From Paenibacillus melissococcoides (lineage in GTDB: Bacteria > Bacillota > Bacilli > Paenibacillales > Paenibacillaceae), in contig CALYLO010000001.1 in assembly GCA_944800085.1 (NCBI GenBank), positions 82,001-146,000 on the forward strand: a DNA stretch of 64,000 nt, in the 5' to 3' direction. The notes under the pieces are model-generated. The model was not told where the DNA came from. It made no database searches and saw nothing but the letters and a program-made list of their open reading frames with translations. The translations under genes were made by a program, and so were the position numbers. Below are positions 9,806-18,478 of this stretch, piece after piece (within the stretch, counting starts at the first letter, position 1; the number at the start of each line of letters is the position of its first letter).

Positions 9806-10048
9806 TGTCAAATCTCCTTCTTCCTTATATTGATAAAAATTATGGAAACAGTAACGTAACGCTGCCAGCACAAGCCGCTCGCTCAGAATTCGCTCCCGGC
9901 ATTGTCCAACAGATTCAACGACTGCGATTCCTTCCAAGCCGTGCCCGATTTCCTTCGTTTTACCGCTAAGATTTTCGTTAATCGCAATCGCTTGATCCCG
10001 GCTCATGCCATATTTGGCTACCTTCATGTCATGCACATCGTAATCCAC
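9806..10048 (-). pseudogene. N-terminal gene fragment in frame with the MBL lipoprotein
   Basis: GTG at 10048 has a good ribosome-binding site (AAAGGAGAGAC) and opens a frame reading VDYDVHDMKVAKYGMSRDQA and GHGLEGIAVVESVGQCRERI. It runs without a stop into the lipoprotein start at 9805. It looks like the 5' end of a different gene whose 3' part was deleted. I do not recognise the family. The upstream palindrome suggests that Rrf2 controlled it. Confidence 0.45.
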
Positions 10049-10081
10049 GTCTCTCCTTTCAATGGATTTCGAGATTTGGTG

Positions 10082-10102
10082 TTGTAACCAACTTTATTAC
10101 AA
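10082..10102. promoter_or_regulatory. Probable Rrf2 operator upstream of the MBL operon
   Basis: TTGTAA and TTACAA form an inverted repeat with a 9-base centre. A related palindrome lies in front of the Rrf2 gene itself (10434-10452), so the two sites probably bind the same regulator. Confidence 0.6.
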
Positions 10103-10122
10103 CCATTCCAAAAAAAATGGGT

Positions 10123-10416
10123 TCACTTTTTCATGTTGATATGCTCGGTAAGTTCGGAATGTAACTCATGCATCGTTATGTCAGACAGGAGCGCTTCAAA
10201 TGGCATTTTGGCCCGGCCCGTCTTACGATCAGTCCAGAACGATTCTCGAACGCCCGCCAATTCAGCATTCTTTATCTGCCCGAGTATTTTCCGAATGATA
10301 ACCGGATTCGTTCCGACGCTACCAGCAATCCATTCCAACGTGCAGTGCGCATCCTTGGCTGGAATAAGCAATGAAAGAGTGTGAACCGTTTTGGAAAATC
10401 TGCTGCTTAGTTTCAT
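10123..10416 (-). CDS. Rrf2-family transcriptional regulator, short form
   Basis: The 97-residue protein begins MKLSSRFSKTVHTLSLLI and contains the Rrf2 winged-helix region SVGTNPVIIRKILGQIKNA, followed by a DITMHEL segment. Rrf2 proteins such as YwnA are usually 130-150 residues, so this one lacks the C-terminal part. No Cys ligands for an Fe-S cluster are seen. ATG 10416 is chosen because GAGGGTGT precedes it. The matching palindromes in front of this gene and the divergent MBL unit suggest autoregulation and control of its neighbour. Confidence 0.75.
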   Translation of the reverse strand: MKLSSRFSKTVHTLSLLIPAKDAHCTLEWIAGSVGTNPVIIRKILGQIKNAELAGVRESFWTDRKTGRAKMPFEALLSDITMHELHSELTEHINMKK

Positions 10417-10433
10417 TACTGACACCCTCTTGG

Positions 10434-10452
10434 TGTAACCATTATAGTTACA
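10434..10452. promoter_or_regulatory. Rrf2 autoregulatory operator
   Basis: TGTAAC-N7-GTTACA is a perfect 6+6 inverted repeat 18 bases upstream of the Rrf2 start codon. It resembles the TTGTAA/TTACAA palindrome at 10082-10102. Confidence 0.65.
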
Positions 10453-10656
10453 ACATATAGGGAGTGTCAAGGGGGCTTTTGAAATTATTCTAAAGTTCCG
10501 TTTCTTCGTTGCATTTAATTATAGTGTACTTAGGCTGTACAGTAACAGTTGCAAATCCTATTTTTCTTGTCCCCGATCAATCTCTTGCTACTTTTCTTGA
10601 TGGTACCTTTTGTCGCCGTCTTGGAAAATGATTCAAGGTAATGATGTTACATCCTA

Positions 10657-10678
10657 GTTAGATGAAAGTTAGATTATC
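10657..10678 (+). promoter_or_regulatory. Response-regulator binding repeats upstream of the two-component operon
   Basis: GTTAGAT occurs twice with an 11-bp period (10657 and 10668). The same pair with the same period precedes the ABC transporter operon at 12855. Tandem direct repeats of about one helical turn are the usual sites of OmpR-family regulators, so the regulator encoded here probably binds both. Confidence 0.7.
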
Positions 10679-10704
10679 ATGTTATAGTGGTGGCGGGTGA
10701 GATT

Positions 10705-11376
10705 ATGGAGATTAGAATCTTGGTTGTCGAGGATGATGAGCATATCAGAACGATGGTCCAAAAATTTTTGCAAAACGCGGGTTATCGGATCGATACGTGT
10801 TCGGATGGCGATGACGCGCTGGAGCAATTTTATAACACACAGTACCACCTCATCATACTGGACATTATGCTGCCTGGCACGAACGGACAGGAGCTTTTGA
10901 AAGAGCTTCGTAGAGTAAACGATACCCCGGTATTGATGATGACCGCTTTGAGCGATGATCGGAATCAACTGACCGCTTTTACTAATGAAGTGGATGATTA
11001 TGTCACCAAGCCGTTCTCTATGCCGATTCTTGTCAAACGTGTGGAAGCTCTTCTACGACGCAGCGGGGCCATCAAAAAAGAAATTACAGCGGGAAAGCTG
11101 ACATTATTCCCCGAAACCTACGGAGTGGAATACAGCGGCGAAAAAATTCAGCTGTCGCCAAAGGAATTCGAGATATTGATGTTACTTGCACAAAACAGAC
11201 ATAAAATTGTGTCACATGAAATGTTGCTGATTAAGATTTGGGGATATGATTTTGACGGCAACGAGGGGATTATTCACGCAAGCATCAAAAAGCTGAGGGA
11301 TAAATTGCCTAAAAGTATCATCAAAACCGTAAAGGGGATTGGCTATTGTTTGGAGGTCGAGGATCATACAGCGTAG
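10705..11376 (+). CDS. OmpR-family response regulator
   Basis: The 223-residue regulator has a receiver domain (ILVVEDDEH acidic pocket; Asp53 in LIILDIMLPG as phosphorylation site; Lys in YVTKPFS). A winged-helix DNA-binding domain follows (LSPKEFEILMLLAQN, GYDFDGNEGIIHASIKKLRDKL, TVKGIGYCLE). ATG 10705 has GGGTGAG upstream; a GTG at 10687 is a weaker option. The histidine kinase gene overlaps its 3' end. The GTTAGAT direct repeats before this gene and before the ABC operon indicate autoregulation and the target operon. Confidence 0.92.
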   Translation: MEIRILVVEDDEHIRTMVQKFLQNAGYRIDTCSDGDDALEQFYNTQYHLIILDIMLPGTNGQELLKELRRVNDTPVLMMTALSDDRNQLTAFTNEVDDYVTKPFSMPILVKRVEALLRRSGAIKKEITAGKLTLFPETYGVEYSGEKIQLSPKEFEILMLLAQNRHKIVSHEMLLIKIWGYDFDGNEGIIHASIKKLRDKLPKSIIKTVKGIGYCLEVEDHTA

Positions 11377-12802
11377 ATTTTTTGGAATTTATGGAAAAGT
11401 ATTTTTCTATACCGCGTTGATATTGCTTTTTGTTCTCTTTTTTATGTTCGTCTTTTTCTTCGACCAAGTCAAATCGGTCATCGAGTCAACGCAGCGGCAG
11501 CAAATATCAGAGGTATTTCAACCTCTTCTCAATCATCTGCATGGAAAATCTGATGATGAAATTATGAAAATGGCTAAAAACTTTCACGAAAAAAACACCT
11601 CCTTTGAATTTTGCTTGGAGGCTTCTGATGGACAAATTTTATATCAAACTGAAAATTTTAGCATGATACAAAATGATATCGAGTTACCGCCAGCAAGCAA
11701 TGTAATCGTCAAAGGAAATGTATTTACGGAGCGTAAATTTCATTTTATAACCGGCGATTCCAGCGAGCGGTTTCAATTCCTGGTGAAAGCTTCGGGGGGC
11801 GTTACCTTATATGTTACGGGTACGATATCTGGAACGAAAGTATATAGCGAATTTATAGAAAAAATGGTTTTCGCTTTTGTATTGATTTTCATGGCAAGTC
11901 TCCTTGCCGCCGCCCTATTTGCCAGGCAAATCGCAAAGCCTATTGAAAAAATCGCGAAAGACACCAAGAAAATGTCAGATTTGGAGCCCGTGTCTGCTCC
12001 AGCTTCCCGCAAAGATGAGATTGGTCAGCTTGCCGGAGATGTCTACAAAATGTATAGAACCCTGCAAGTCACGATTCAGCAATTGGAGATCGAAATTGAA
12101 CGGGAAAAAGAAATGGAAGAAAATCAGCGATATTTTTTCTCTGCGGCTTCGCATGAGTTAAAGACGCCCATCGCCGCCACCAGTGCATTGCTGGAGGGGA
12201 TGCTGGAACATGTGATTGCGCCCGCGGAATATCCAAAATATTTACGCGAATGTTTGAAAATGATGAATGAACAAAATAAACTTGTCTCGGAGATCTTAGA
12301 AATTGTAACGTTGAGCAATGACATGACCGTACAGGAACAAGAGCGAATCAATCTTAACGAATTTATGACAGGTATTCTTTCTTCCTACCGAACATTAGCG
12401 GATGTAAGAGAGCAGCGCATCGATGTGGACATTCCAGAGAACCTATGCTGCACATTGGATCCACAACTGTTCCGCAAGGCTTTGTCCAACATTGTCATGA
12501 ACGCGGTTCAAAATACGCCGGAAGGCGGAGAAATCCATATCTATGCGCAGGAAATGAAAAAAAGCGTTCGTCTTTGTGTCTTCAACAATGGCGTGAGGAT
12601 TCAAGAGAAAATGCTGCCTAAGCTTTTTGAGCCTTTTTACCGTGAGGATAAAGCCAGAAGCCGGAGTCAGGGGCGCAGCGGCCTGGGCCTTACCATTGTA
12701 AAAAAAGCTCTCGATTTCATGGGAATCCCGTTTGCGCTTGAGAACGTGGATAATGGCGTTTTATTTCGAATGGATCTACCATACGGACGGAATGATGTGT
12801 AA
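11339..12802 (+). CDS. Sensor histidine kinase
   Basis: The predicted membrane kinase has a first membrane helix at about residues 20-42, an extracellular sensor region of about 130 residues, and a second helix (MVFAFVLIFMASLLAAALFA). A HAMP segment follows, then HisKA with SAASHELKTP (His about 272), and HATPase_c with NIVMNAVQNTPEG and GRSGLGLTIVKKA. It partners the regulator at 10705. The start is uncertain. TTG 11339 overlaps the regulator gene by 38 bases and has only AAGGGG close by. GGAGG at 11353 has no usual start codon at the right distance. Confidence 0.9.
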   Translation: MAIVWRSRIIQRRFFGIYGKVFFYTALILLFVLFFMFVFFFDQVKSVIESTQRQQISEVFQPLLNHLHGKSDDEIMKMAKNFHEKNTSFEFCLEASDGQILYQTENFSMIQNDIELPPASNVIVKGNVFTERKFHFITGDSSERFQFLVKASGGVTLYVTGTISGTKVYSEFIEKMVFAFVLIFMASLLAAALFARQIAKPIEKIAKDTKKMSDLEPVSAPASRKDEIGQLAGDVYKMYRTLQVTIQQLEIEIEREKEMEENQRYFFSAASHELKTPIAATSALLEGMLEHVIAPAEYPKYLRECLKMMNEQNKLVSEILEIVTLSNDMTVQEQERINLNEFMTGILSSYRTLADVREQRIDVDIPENLCCTLDPQLFRKALSNIVMNAVQNTPEGGEIHIYAQEMKKSVRLCVFNNGVRIQEKMLPKLFEPFYREDKARSRSQGRSGLGLTIVKKALDFMGIPFALENVDNGVLFRMDLPYGRNDV

Positions 12803-12808
12803 CCGATT

Positions 12809-12841
12809 AACCGGCAGATGAACCTGCCGGTTATTTTTTAT
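12809..12841 (+). terminator. Terminator after the histidine kinase gene
   Basis: AACCGGCAG and CTGCCGGTT form a 9-bp stem with a 6-base loop followed by ATTTTTTAT. It separates the two-component genes from the ABC operon, which has its own regulated promoter. Confidence 0.85.
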
Positions 12842-12854
12842 GTTGTCATCAAAA

Positions 12855-12876
12855 GTTAGATTAAAGTTAGATTGGG
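12855..12876 (+). promoter_or_regulatory. Response-regulator binding repeats upstream of the ABC operon
   Basis: GTTAGATTAAA is followed by GTTAGATTGGG (starts at 12855 and 12866, 11-bp period), the same arrangement as at 10657. It lies about 67 bp upstream of the permease ribosome-binding site. Confidence 0.7.
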
Positions 12877-12942
12877 ACGGTATTCTGTTCTCCGATGAGA
12901 AACCGGGGCTCGTCGCAAAACGATTTTCATGGAGGAGAGAAC

Positions 12943-14376
12943 ATGTATATTTTCAAAAATGCGCTTCACAATGTGATGCAAAATAGAGGAAGAAACATTC
13001 TGATCGGCGCAATCATTTTGGTCGTTATCGTTACCACCGTGATTACGATTATGATCCGTAACACCGCAAATGGCATCATAGACGACTATAAGGGGCGTTT
13101 TGGAGCGGAAGTGCGTCTTGAACCTAACATGCAGAAAATACGAGATGAGGCAATGGCAAACAGCAAAGATGGACGGGTCATGATAACCATTCCGACGATC
13201 CCTGCTGACCAATATATTGCTTTCGGTGAATCGGAGTATCTGCAAAACAGCATATATACAGCCAGAACAGGTGTAAATAGCGAAAACATCACCGCGATTG
13301 ACGCGGAGCTTGGCCCGGGAAGCGGCCTGATGAGGATGGGCGGCGGTCCGGGTATGTCCGAGAGTGAACCAATGCAGTTCATGCTCAGTCTTTTCGGAAA
13401 TAAATTTTCTGAATTTGAGGATGGAATGCGGGAGCTTGCGGAAGGGAGAATGCCGGAAGAACGTAACGAGGGTATCATTAGCACGGATTTAGCGGAGAAA
13501 AACGGGATTCAAATTGGGGATAAGCTGTCGTTATATAGTGAATTGAACAATATGAAGGAGGGGAAACGCGCGGATACATCATATGAATTGACCGTGGTGG
13601 GAACCTACTATGACGCGACGGACGAATACTCGGAAGGCTCAATGAAAAACGCTTTTACCAACCGCCGCAATGAAATACTGACAACCTATGAGACGGTCGT
13701 GCAGGAATTACAACCAGAGATGTCGGGTATCAAGATTGAAGCGACATATTATCTGAAAGAACCCGGCATGCTGGATGCGTTCGCTGAGGAAGTATATGAC
13801 AAGGGGTTAGAGAAAACCTTTGATGTTACCACGGATGAGGCTTCCTACAATAAAATCATCGGTCCCGTGGAAGGACTCAAAGGCGTTGCCGTGACGTTTA
13901 TGGTTGTGGTTTTAATTCTCGGTGGCATCATTATCGCGCTTCTTTCCTCCATCTCTATCCGAGAGCGGAAATATGAAATCGGCGTCCTGCGGGCGATGGG
14001 AATGAAAAAAATGAAGGTCGCTCTTGGATTGTGGTCTGAAATATTAATAATAACCTGCTTCTGTTTGGCGGTTGGACTTGGCGTGGGCAGCTTGTCAGCG
14101 CAACCTATTACCAACACCTTGCTTGCCAATCAAATTGAAATGGCAGAAGAGGCGGCGAATCAGCAACCAAGCGGAGGCAATATGATGATGGCTCCGCAGA
14201 GCTCCTTTCCAAGCGCAGACGTGGAGCCGCTCAGCAGCCTGGATCTTTCCCTAAATATGGTATCGGCTCTTCAAATTATAGGAATCGCGTTGCTGCTCGT
14301 ATCTTTCGCCAGTCTAATATCTATCAGCCGAATTACAAAATACGAACCGATCAAAATTCTTATGGAAAGGAATTAA
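12943..14376 (+). CDS. ABC transporter permease (FtsX/MacB-like)
   Basis: The 477-residue permease has one N-terminal membrane helix (NILIGAIILVVIVTTVITIM), an extracellular domain of about 270 residues rich in Met and acidic residues, and three C-terminal helices. An FtsX motif (ERKYEIGVLRAMGMKKMKV) lies between the helices. This layout fits MacB-type mechanotransmission exporters that expel peptides or lipids. ATG 12943 is chosen for its GGAGGAG site. The ATPase gene follows immediately. Control by the adjacent two-component system suggests a role in stress or antimicrobial resistance; the substrate is unknown. Confidence 0.88.
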   Translation: MYIFKNALHNVMQNRGRNILIGAIILVVIVTTVITIMIRNTANGIIDDYKGRFGAEVRLEPNMQKIRDEAMANSKDGRVMITIPTIPADQYIAFGESEYLQNSIYTARTGVNSENITAIDAELGPGSGLMRMGGGPGMSESEPMQFMLSLFGNKFSEFEDGMRELAEGRMPEERNEGIISTDLAEKNGIQIGDKLSLYSELNNMKEGKRADTSYELTVVGTYYDATDEYSEGSMKNAFTNRRNEILTTYETVVQELQPEMSGIKIEATYYLKEPGMLDAFAEEVYDKGLEKTFDVTTDEASYNKIIGPVEGLKGVAVTFMVVVLILGGIIIALLSSISIRERKYEIGVLRAMGMKKMKVALGLWSEILIITCFCLAVGLGVGSLSAQPITNTLLANQIEMAEEAANQQPSGGNMMMAPQSSFPSADVEPLSSLDLSLNMVSALQIIGIALLLVSFASLISISRITKYEPIKILMERN

Positions 14377-15060
14377 GTGATAAATATGAGTGTATTGTCG
14401 TTAAAAAACGTATCCTACAAATATGATGGCGCGAAAAAAAATGTTCTTAAAGAGGTAAGCACGGAATTCGAGGCAGGAAAGGTGTATACGATTATTGGCA
14501 AGTCGGGTTCTGGCAAGTCCACCCTGCTGTCGCTGATGGCAGGTCTTGACACTTGTAAAGAAGGGGCCATTTATTATCGGGGCGATGATCTGAAAAAAAT
14601 TGACCGTGACGATTACAGGGCAAAGAGCATCGGCGTTATCTTTCAGGCTTATAACCTGCTTACAAACGCCACGGCGGTTCAAAATATTGTGCTTTCCATG
14701 AACATCAGCAAGAGCCCTGAAAAGGATAAGAAGGCATTTGCCTATGAGATTCTTGAAAAAGTTGGAATTGATCGTGAAACAGCCGACAGGCCAGTACTGA
14801 AATTATCGGGCGGCGAACAGCAGCGCGTTGGTATCGCACGGGCGCTGTCGCATCATCCAGACATTATCATCGCCGACGAGCCGACTGGAAATTTGGACAA
14901 AGATACGGAAGTTGAAATCTTAAAGATTTTCACTTCGCTTGCTCATGATGAAGGCAAATGCGTCATTATCGTTACCCACTCCAAAAAGGTTACCTCTATT
15001 GCTGATGAGGTTTGGGGGATACATGCGGGAAGACTGTTTTTAGTTGGAGAAACTGACTAA
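14377..15060 (+). CDS. ABC transporter ATP-binding protein
   Basis: The 227-residue MacB/LolD-type ATPase has Walker A GKSGSGKST, Q-loop VIFQAYNLL, signature LSGGEQQRV, Walker B IIIADEPTG and the switch His in VTHSKK. GTG 14377 directly follows the permease stop codon and has AAAGGAA upstream; ATG 14386 is the alternative. It energises the FtsX-like permease encoded before it. Confidence 0.92.
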   Translation: MINMSVLSLKNVSYKYDGAKKNVLKEVSTEFEAGKVYTIIGKSGSGKSTLLSLMAGLDTCKEGAIYYRGDDLKKIDRDDYRAKSIGVIFQAYNLLTNATAVQNIVLSMNISKSPEKDKKAFAYEILEKVGIDRETADRPVLKLSGGEQQRVGIARALSHHPDIIIADEPTGNLDKDTEVEILKIFTSLAHDEGKCVIIVTHSKKVTSIADEVWGIHAGRLFLVGETD

Positions 15061-15110
15061 GTCGTGGCCGTGAGGAAACATAAAAAATCTAGCGAAAAGA
15101 GAAGGAAAAC

Positions 15111-15473
15111 ATGAGAAAAAAGAAGATTCCCATTTTGAGTATGGTTCTATATGCTCTTGCCGGGTTGCTAATGCTATATACGGCTTGGTCAGCGTCCCAC
15201 AGTTTTGGTTATATTTCCGAAATGATAGCAATTAATCAGTTGGTGGCCAGCGAAAATAGATATGAAATTGTGAACTTCTTTATGACAAACTGTGCGCAAT
15301 ATATGCTGTTTGCCGTTATTCTTTTTACATTAGGGTGGATGTTGCACATCAATTCGTCTATTCATGCAGGAACTCTTAACATGGGGAGCCAAGCCGCTTC
15401 TTCCGGAGGAATACGCAAGAATGAAACCGACGAAGATGATTTTGAAACGTGGTTTCAGAACAATGATAGATGA
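15111..15473 (+). CDS. Small membrane protein of the ABC operon
   Basis: The 120-residue protein has two predicted membrane helices (ILSMVLYALAGLLMLYTAW and MLFAVILFTLGWMLHI) and an acidic cytoplasmic tail ending DDFETWFQNNDR. AGAGAAGGAAAAC precedes ATG 15111. It is the last gene of the operon before a terminator, so it is likely an accessory of the exporter or of the kinase. No family is recognised. Confidence 0.7.
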   Translation: MRKKKIPILSMVLYALAGLLMLYTAWSASHSFGYISEMIAINQLVASENRYEIVNFFMTNCAQYMLFAVILFTLGWMLHINSSIHAGTLNMGSQAASSGGIRKNETDEDDFETWFQNNDR

Positions 15474-15500
15474 GGCTTCACGAGCAAGGTAGTTCCACCG

Positions 15501-15540
15501 AAAAAGGCGTGCCCTGCTGGGCACGCCTCTTAACTGTTTT
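15501..15540. terminator. Bidirectional terminator between ABC operon and XRE gene
   Basis: AGGCGTGCCC and GGGCACGCCT form a 10-bp stem with AAAAA on the left and a T-rich tail on the right. It can serve both converging transcripts. Confidence 0.8.
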
Positions 15541-15868
15541 CCTCATCCAGTATTGCTCGAATAACGTTATATATCATTTTTTGCTTACCTTCGCTTTGTT
15601 GAAGCATGAGTGTAACGCTATCCCAGACCCACTGTTTCTGGTACAAGAACCCTTCATGATCGTTCTCGAGTAAAGCAAAAATACTAATATCAAGAGCATC
15701 GGCAATTTTAATCAGTGTCTGTATCCGTACATTTTTTTCGCCGCGTTCAAGTTGTCCGATGTAGGAACCTGTTGAGCCTATAGCCTCTGCTAAATCTTCT
15801 TGTGTCCATTTTTTAGCCAATCGATATAAGCGGATTTTTGCACCTATTAGCTCCAATACATTAGTCAT
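15530..15868 (-). CDS. XRE-family transcriptional regulator
   Basis: The 112-residue protein has an N-terminal helix-turn-helix (IRLYRLAKKWTQEDLAEAIG then GSYIGQLERGEKNV) of the lambda-repressor type. A C-terminal helical part of about 40 residues follows. ATG 15868 has TGAGGTGT upstream. A CTACAC/GTGTAG palindrome overlaps this ribosome-binding site, which points to autorepression. It converges on the ABC operon and shares its terminator. Confidence 0.85.
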   Translation of the reverse strand: MTNVLELIGAKIRLYRLAKKWTQEDLAEAIGSTGSYIGQLERGEKNVRIQTLIKIADALDISIFALLENDHEGFLYQKQWVWDSVTLMLQQSEGKQKMIYNVIRAILDEENS

Positions 15869-15870
15869 TT

Positions 15871-15892
15871 CTACACCTCATATTCAGTGTAG
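15871..15892. promoter_or_regulatory. Probable XRE operator
   Basis: CTACAC-N10-GTGTAG is a perfect inverted repeat located 3-24 bases upstream of the XRE start codon. Confidence 0.5.
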
Positions 15893-16074
15893 ATGATGAA
15901 GTATGATTATATGGAGTTCTTATAAAGACAATTCTCATCTTCGTATTGTCGTTTTCAAAATAATTATGTATAATTTTCCATGAGCCTCCATTATCTGATG
16001 TTATTTTCGATAAAATGAACTGATGAAATATTTATTCAAAATGGATTAACTGCTTGATGTGAAAGTATTCACTC

Positions 16075-16194
16075 ATGTTTAGACTATATGAGTTTATGAA
16101 AGGGGAGAAGAAACAATATATGGCATTAGGACATCACAACCTAGGACGAGAAGTATCTGTTCGCAGCTTAGAATGGGATATGGAGGGTGGATAA
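16075..16194 (+). CDS. Possible 39-residue peptide upstream of the Spo0E-like gene
   Basis: An ATG frame encodes MFRLYEFMKGEKKQYMALGH and ends 20 bases before the Spo0E-like gene. No clear ribosome-binding site is seen for the first ATG. It could be a small co-transcribed peptide or chance. The stretch 15893-16074 before it holds nothing recognisable. Confidence 0.25.
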   Translation: MFRLYEFMKGEKKQYMALGHHNLGREVSVRSLEWDMEGG

Positions 16195-16214
16195 CCGAAA
16201 GGTGAGACGACGAA

Positions 16215-16406
16215 ATGAATTATTCATGCGATTTGAAGGGGAGAATAGAAATATTACGTTCCGAACTACATAAGCTGGTTGAGATGTACGGTACTACGGA
16301 TCCTGTTGTACTGGATAAGTCGATTGAACTCGATCGAATGTTAAATAAATTTCAAAGTTCTAATTTCAAAGATGGTGAAGATAATATTACGCTTATGCGG
16401 GGATAA
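16215..16406 (+). CDS. Spo0E-family aspartyl-phosphate phosphatase
   Basis: The 63-residue protein matches Spo0E-like phosphatases in length and pattern. It has two amphipathic helices joined by TTDPVV and the signature SIELDRML (family SQELD-type motif) around residues 37-44. Such proteins dephosphorylate Spo0A~P or related response regulators and delay sporulation. AAAGGTGAG precedes the ATG. A truncated group II intron begins just downstream. Confidence 0.8.
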   Translation: MNYSCDLKGRIEILRSELHKLVEMYGTTDPVVLDKSIELDRMLNKFQSSNFKDGEDNITLMRG

Positions 16407-16435
16407 AACACAGTTTTACACAGAGACTTTATTAA

Positions 16436-17248
16436 GGCGTATACTGGGTCGTCGACATCGATATCACCGGATATTTTGACAATATCCCGCACGAGAAACT
16501 GATGCGACTGGTGGAACAGAGAATTAGTGATCGACGAGTGTTACAACTCATCCGCAAGTGGCTCAAGGCAGGATTCGTGAAAGATGATCAGTTTCATGAA
16601 ACCGACCTCGGGAGCCCGCAAGGCGGAGTCATAAGTCCGCTCTTGGCAAATATCTACTTGAACTATCTGGATACCATCTGGGAGAAGAAGTTTGCGGAAG
16701 CAGGAACACTGGTGCGTTATGCCGATGATCTGGTCATCCTGTGCAAAACCAAAGAACAAGCTCTGAGGGCGATTGATGTCCTCAAAGCGGTATTTGGAAA
16801 GCTGGAACTTGAAATGAACAAGACGAAGTCCAAACTTGTTAACCTCTGGGGAGACAAAGAAGGCTTCGACTTTCTGGGGATGCATCACCGGAAAATACCG
16901 AGGATGATGAAAAGGAACAAGGAAGTTCATGTTCTTCGCAGTTACCCGTCAAAGAAGGCGATGAAGAACATGAAGCAAAAGGTAAAGGAAGCAACAGAAC
17001 CGCGCAATCGTCTATTCTGGACGATGAACCGGATGGTAGATGAACTCAACCCGAAGATACAGGGATGGAGGAACTACTATGGTATAGACTCCTTTGCTGA
17101 CCAGTACCTGAACAAAATCGATTGGTACATCCGTAAGCGTCTCACCCTGTTCTGGAACAAGAAACGTAGCCGTCGTAACAAACACAGCAATTCCCGGCAA
17201 GCAGCCATTGCTGCACAACTTGCGGGATTAAAGAAACTCGCCAGCTAA
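16436..17248 (+). pseudogene. Group II intron reverse transcriptase/maturase, 5'-truncated
   Basis: The frame opens directly after a stop codon with WVVDIDITGYFDNIPHEKLM, an internal RT segment, so the N-terminal third is missing. It then shows GSPQGGVISPLLANIYLN, the catalytic YADDLVIL and the maturase-like tail with RGWRNYY-type sequence (IQGWRNYYGI). The remaining 270 residues lack the first RT blocks, so the protein cannot be functional. Confidence 0.88.
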
Positions 17249-17285
17249 GGGAAGTACCGTAATGCCGGAGGAAGAAGAGCATCGG

Positions 17286-17319
17286 AAAGCCGTATGAGGG
17301 AAAACCTCACGTACGGTTT
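17286..17319 (+). ncRNA. Group II intron domain V
   Basis: AAAGCCGTATGAGGG, a GAAAA-type tetraloop, then CCTCACGTACGGTTT give the typical 34-nt domain V hairpin with AGC-type base and two-nucleotide bulge. This is the catalytic core of group II introns. Confidence 0.75.
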
Positions 17320-17399
17320 GATGAAGGGGGAACTGAAAAAGTAAAGAAGAGGGTTTTCGCCCTCCAATGAAATTTCAGTTCTCTACTCTACAGGACCGG

Positions 17400-17650
17400 G
17401 ATTCTGCCTGATTTTTGCCTGATCCTCTTTCAGCTCATGACAGGAATCCTGCAATCGTACAGCAATTTTTTGCTTTAGATCGAATATTAGGGAGTATTCC
17501 TGCAAATAAGCATCATTTCCCTCGAAAAGTCCTCCTTCCAAACCGAAGTAGGCGAAATTGCTGCGTTATTGCAGGCTTCACTTTGGGGAAAAGCGGCTTC
17601 CCCGGAAAAACTGCATTTATGCAGTTTTCGACGGGCGAGCAGCCGCCTTC
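17400..17650. repeat. Interspersed CCTGCA/TGCAG repeat copy
   Basis: A non-coding stretch with repeated CCTGCAA, GCAGCAATT and TTCCTGCAAATAAGCATCAT elements resembles copies near 34.2, 35.95, 43.95 and 45.56 kb. No gene is supported before 17778. Confidence 0.5.
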
Positions 17651-17777
17651 CAACCCCATCCCGAGCGATCCGGGAGTGGAGAAAAATTCGTCTTTAAATC
17701 GGCGAATTGAAGATTTGTTCTCATGTATCGAGTATGATGTGATCAAGGATATGGCGGAACGAATCAAGGGGGATGAT

Positions 17778-18470
17778 ATGAAAATTGCCCGTATGGACGT
17801 GTTTCCTCCTCGCCTGCCGATGAGCCAGTCGTTCACGATATCCAATGGGGCCGTCGGTGAAGCCGGCCTCGGGGCGCCTCATGTCTATGTACGAATGACC
17901 GTGGACGACGGCGTCAGCGGCTGGGGGGAGGCCAGACCGAGCCTGCGTTGGAGCTACGAAACTTTGCAAACGGTTACAAGCACGATCGATCGCTATCTCC
18001 GTCCGGCGCTGATCGGCCTGGAGGCCAGGGACTGGAAGACGATCCACCGGGTGATGAACCGGAAGATTCGGCCGGGTCCGGGCAGCGGCCAGCCGATTGC
18101 AAAGGCGGCCATCGATATGGCGCTGCATGATCTAATCGGCGCGGCCGAGCAGCGCAATCTGGCGGAGCTGTGGTACTCGGCCCCGAATCCGGAGCTGAAG
18201 CTGTCGTATCTCATCAGCACGGCCAGCCCGGAGGAAGCGGACCGCTAGGCGGCATACGCCGCAGCGAATGGCTACGAAGCGGTCGATGTCAAGCTTGGGC
18301 TTGACCCGAAGCGCGACCTCGCGATTGTGGAGGCCGTGAAGAGCGAAGCGCCGGACCTGTTCTTCCGGGCCGATGCGAATCAGGCCTATAATCTGCCGCA
18401 GGCCGTCAAGCTGGCGAAGGATGTGCACCGCCGCCAGCTTCCCAGCGGGGGCTATTCCCAGCCTTATTAC
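17778..18470 (+). pseudogene. Enolase-superfamily enzyme (mandelate racemase/muconate lactonising type), broken
   Basis: The gene starts MKIARMDVFPPRLPMSQSFT with GGGGGATGAT upstream. It has the capping domain typical of the superfamily (GVSGWGEARPSLRW, IAKAAIDMALHDLIG). An in-frame TAG at 18246 interrupts it; the same frame continues with GYEAVDVKLGLDPKRDLAIV and FFRADANQAYNL. The first metal-binding Asp (RADANQAY) is present, but the rest of the barrel is deleted and joined to another gene. It is not functional. Confidence 0.8.
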
Positions 18471-18478
18471 GTCAAGCA

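Larger units (their letters stand above)
16436..17345 (+). mobile_element. 5'-truncated bacterial group II intron
   Basis: Only the 3' part of the ORF and the 3' ribozyme domains remain. Domain V is recognisable downstream of the ORF. The 5' domains are absent, as after incomplete retrotransposition or deletion. The 3' end is approximate. Confidence 0.75.
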
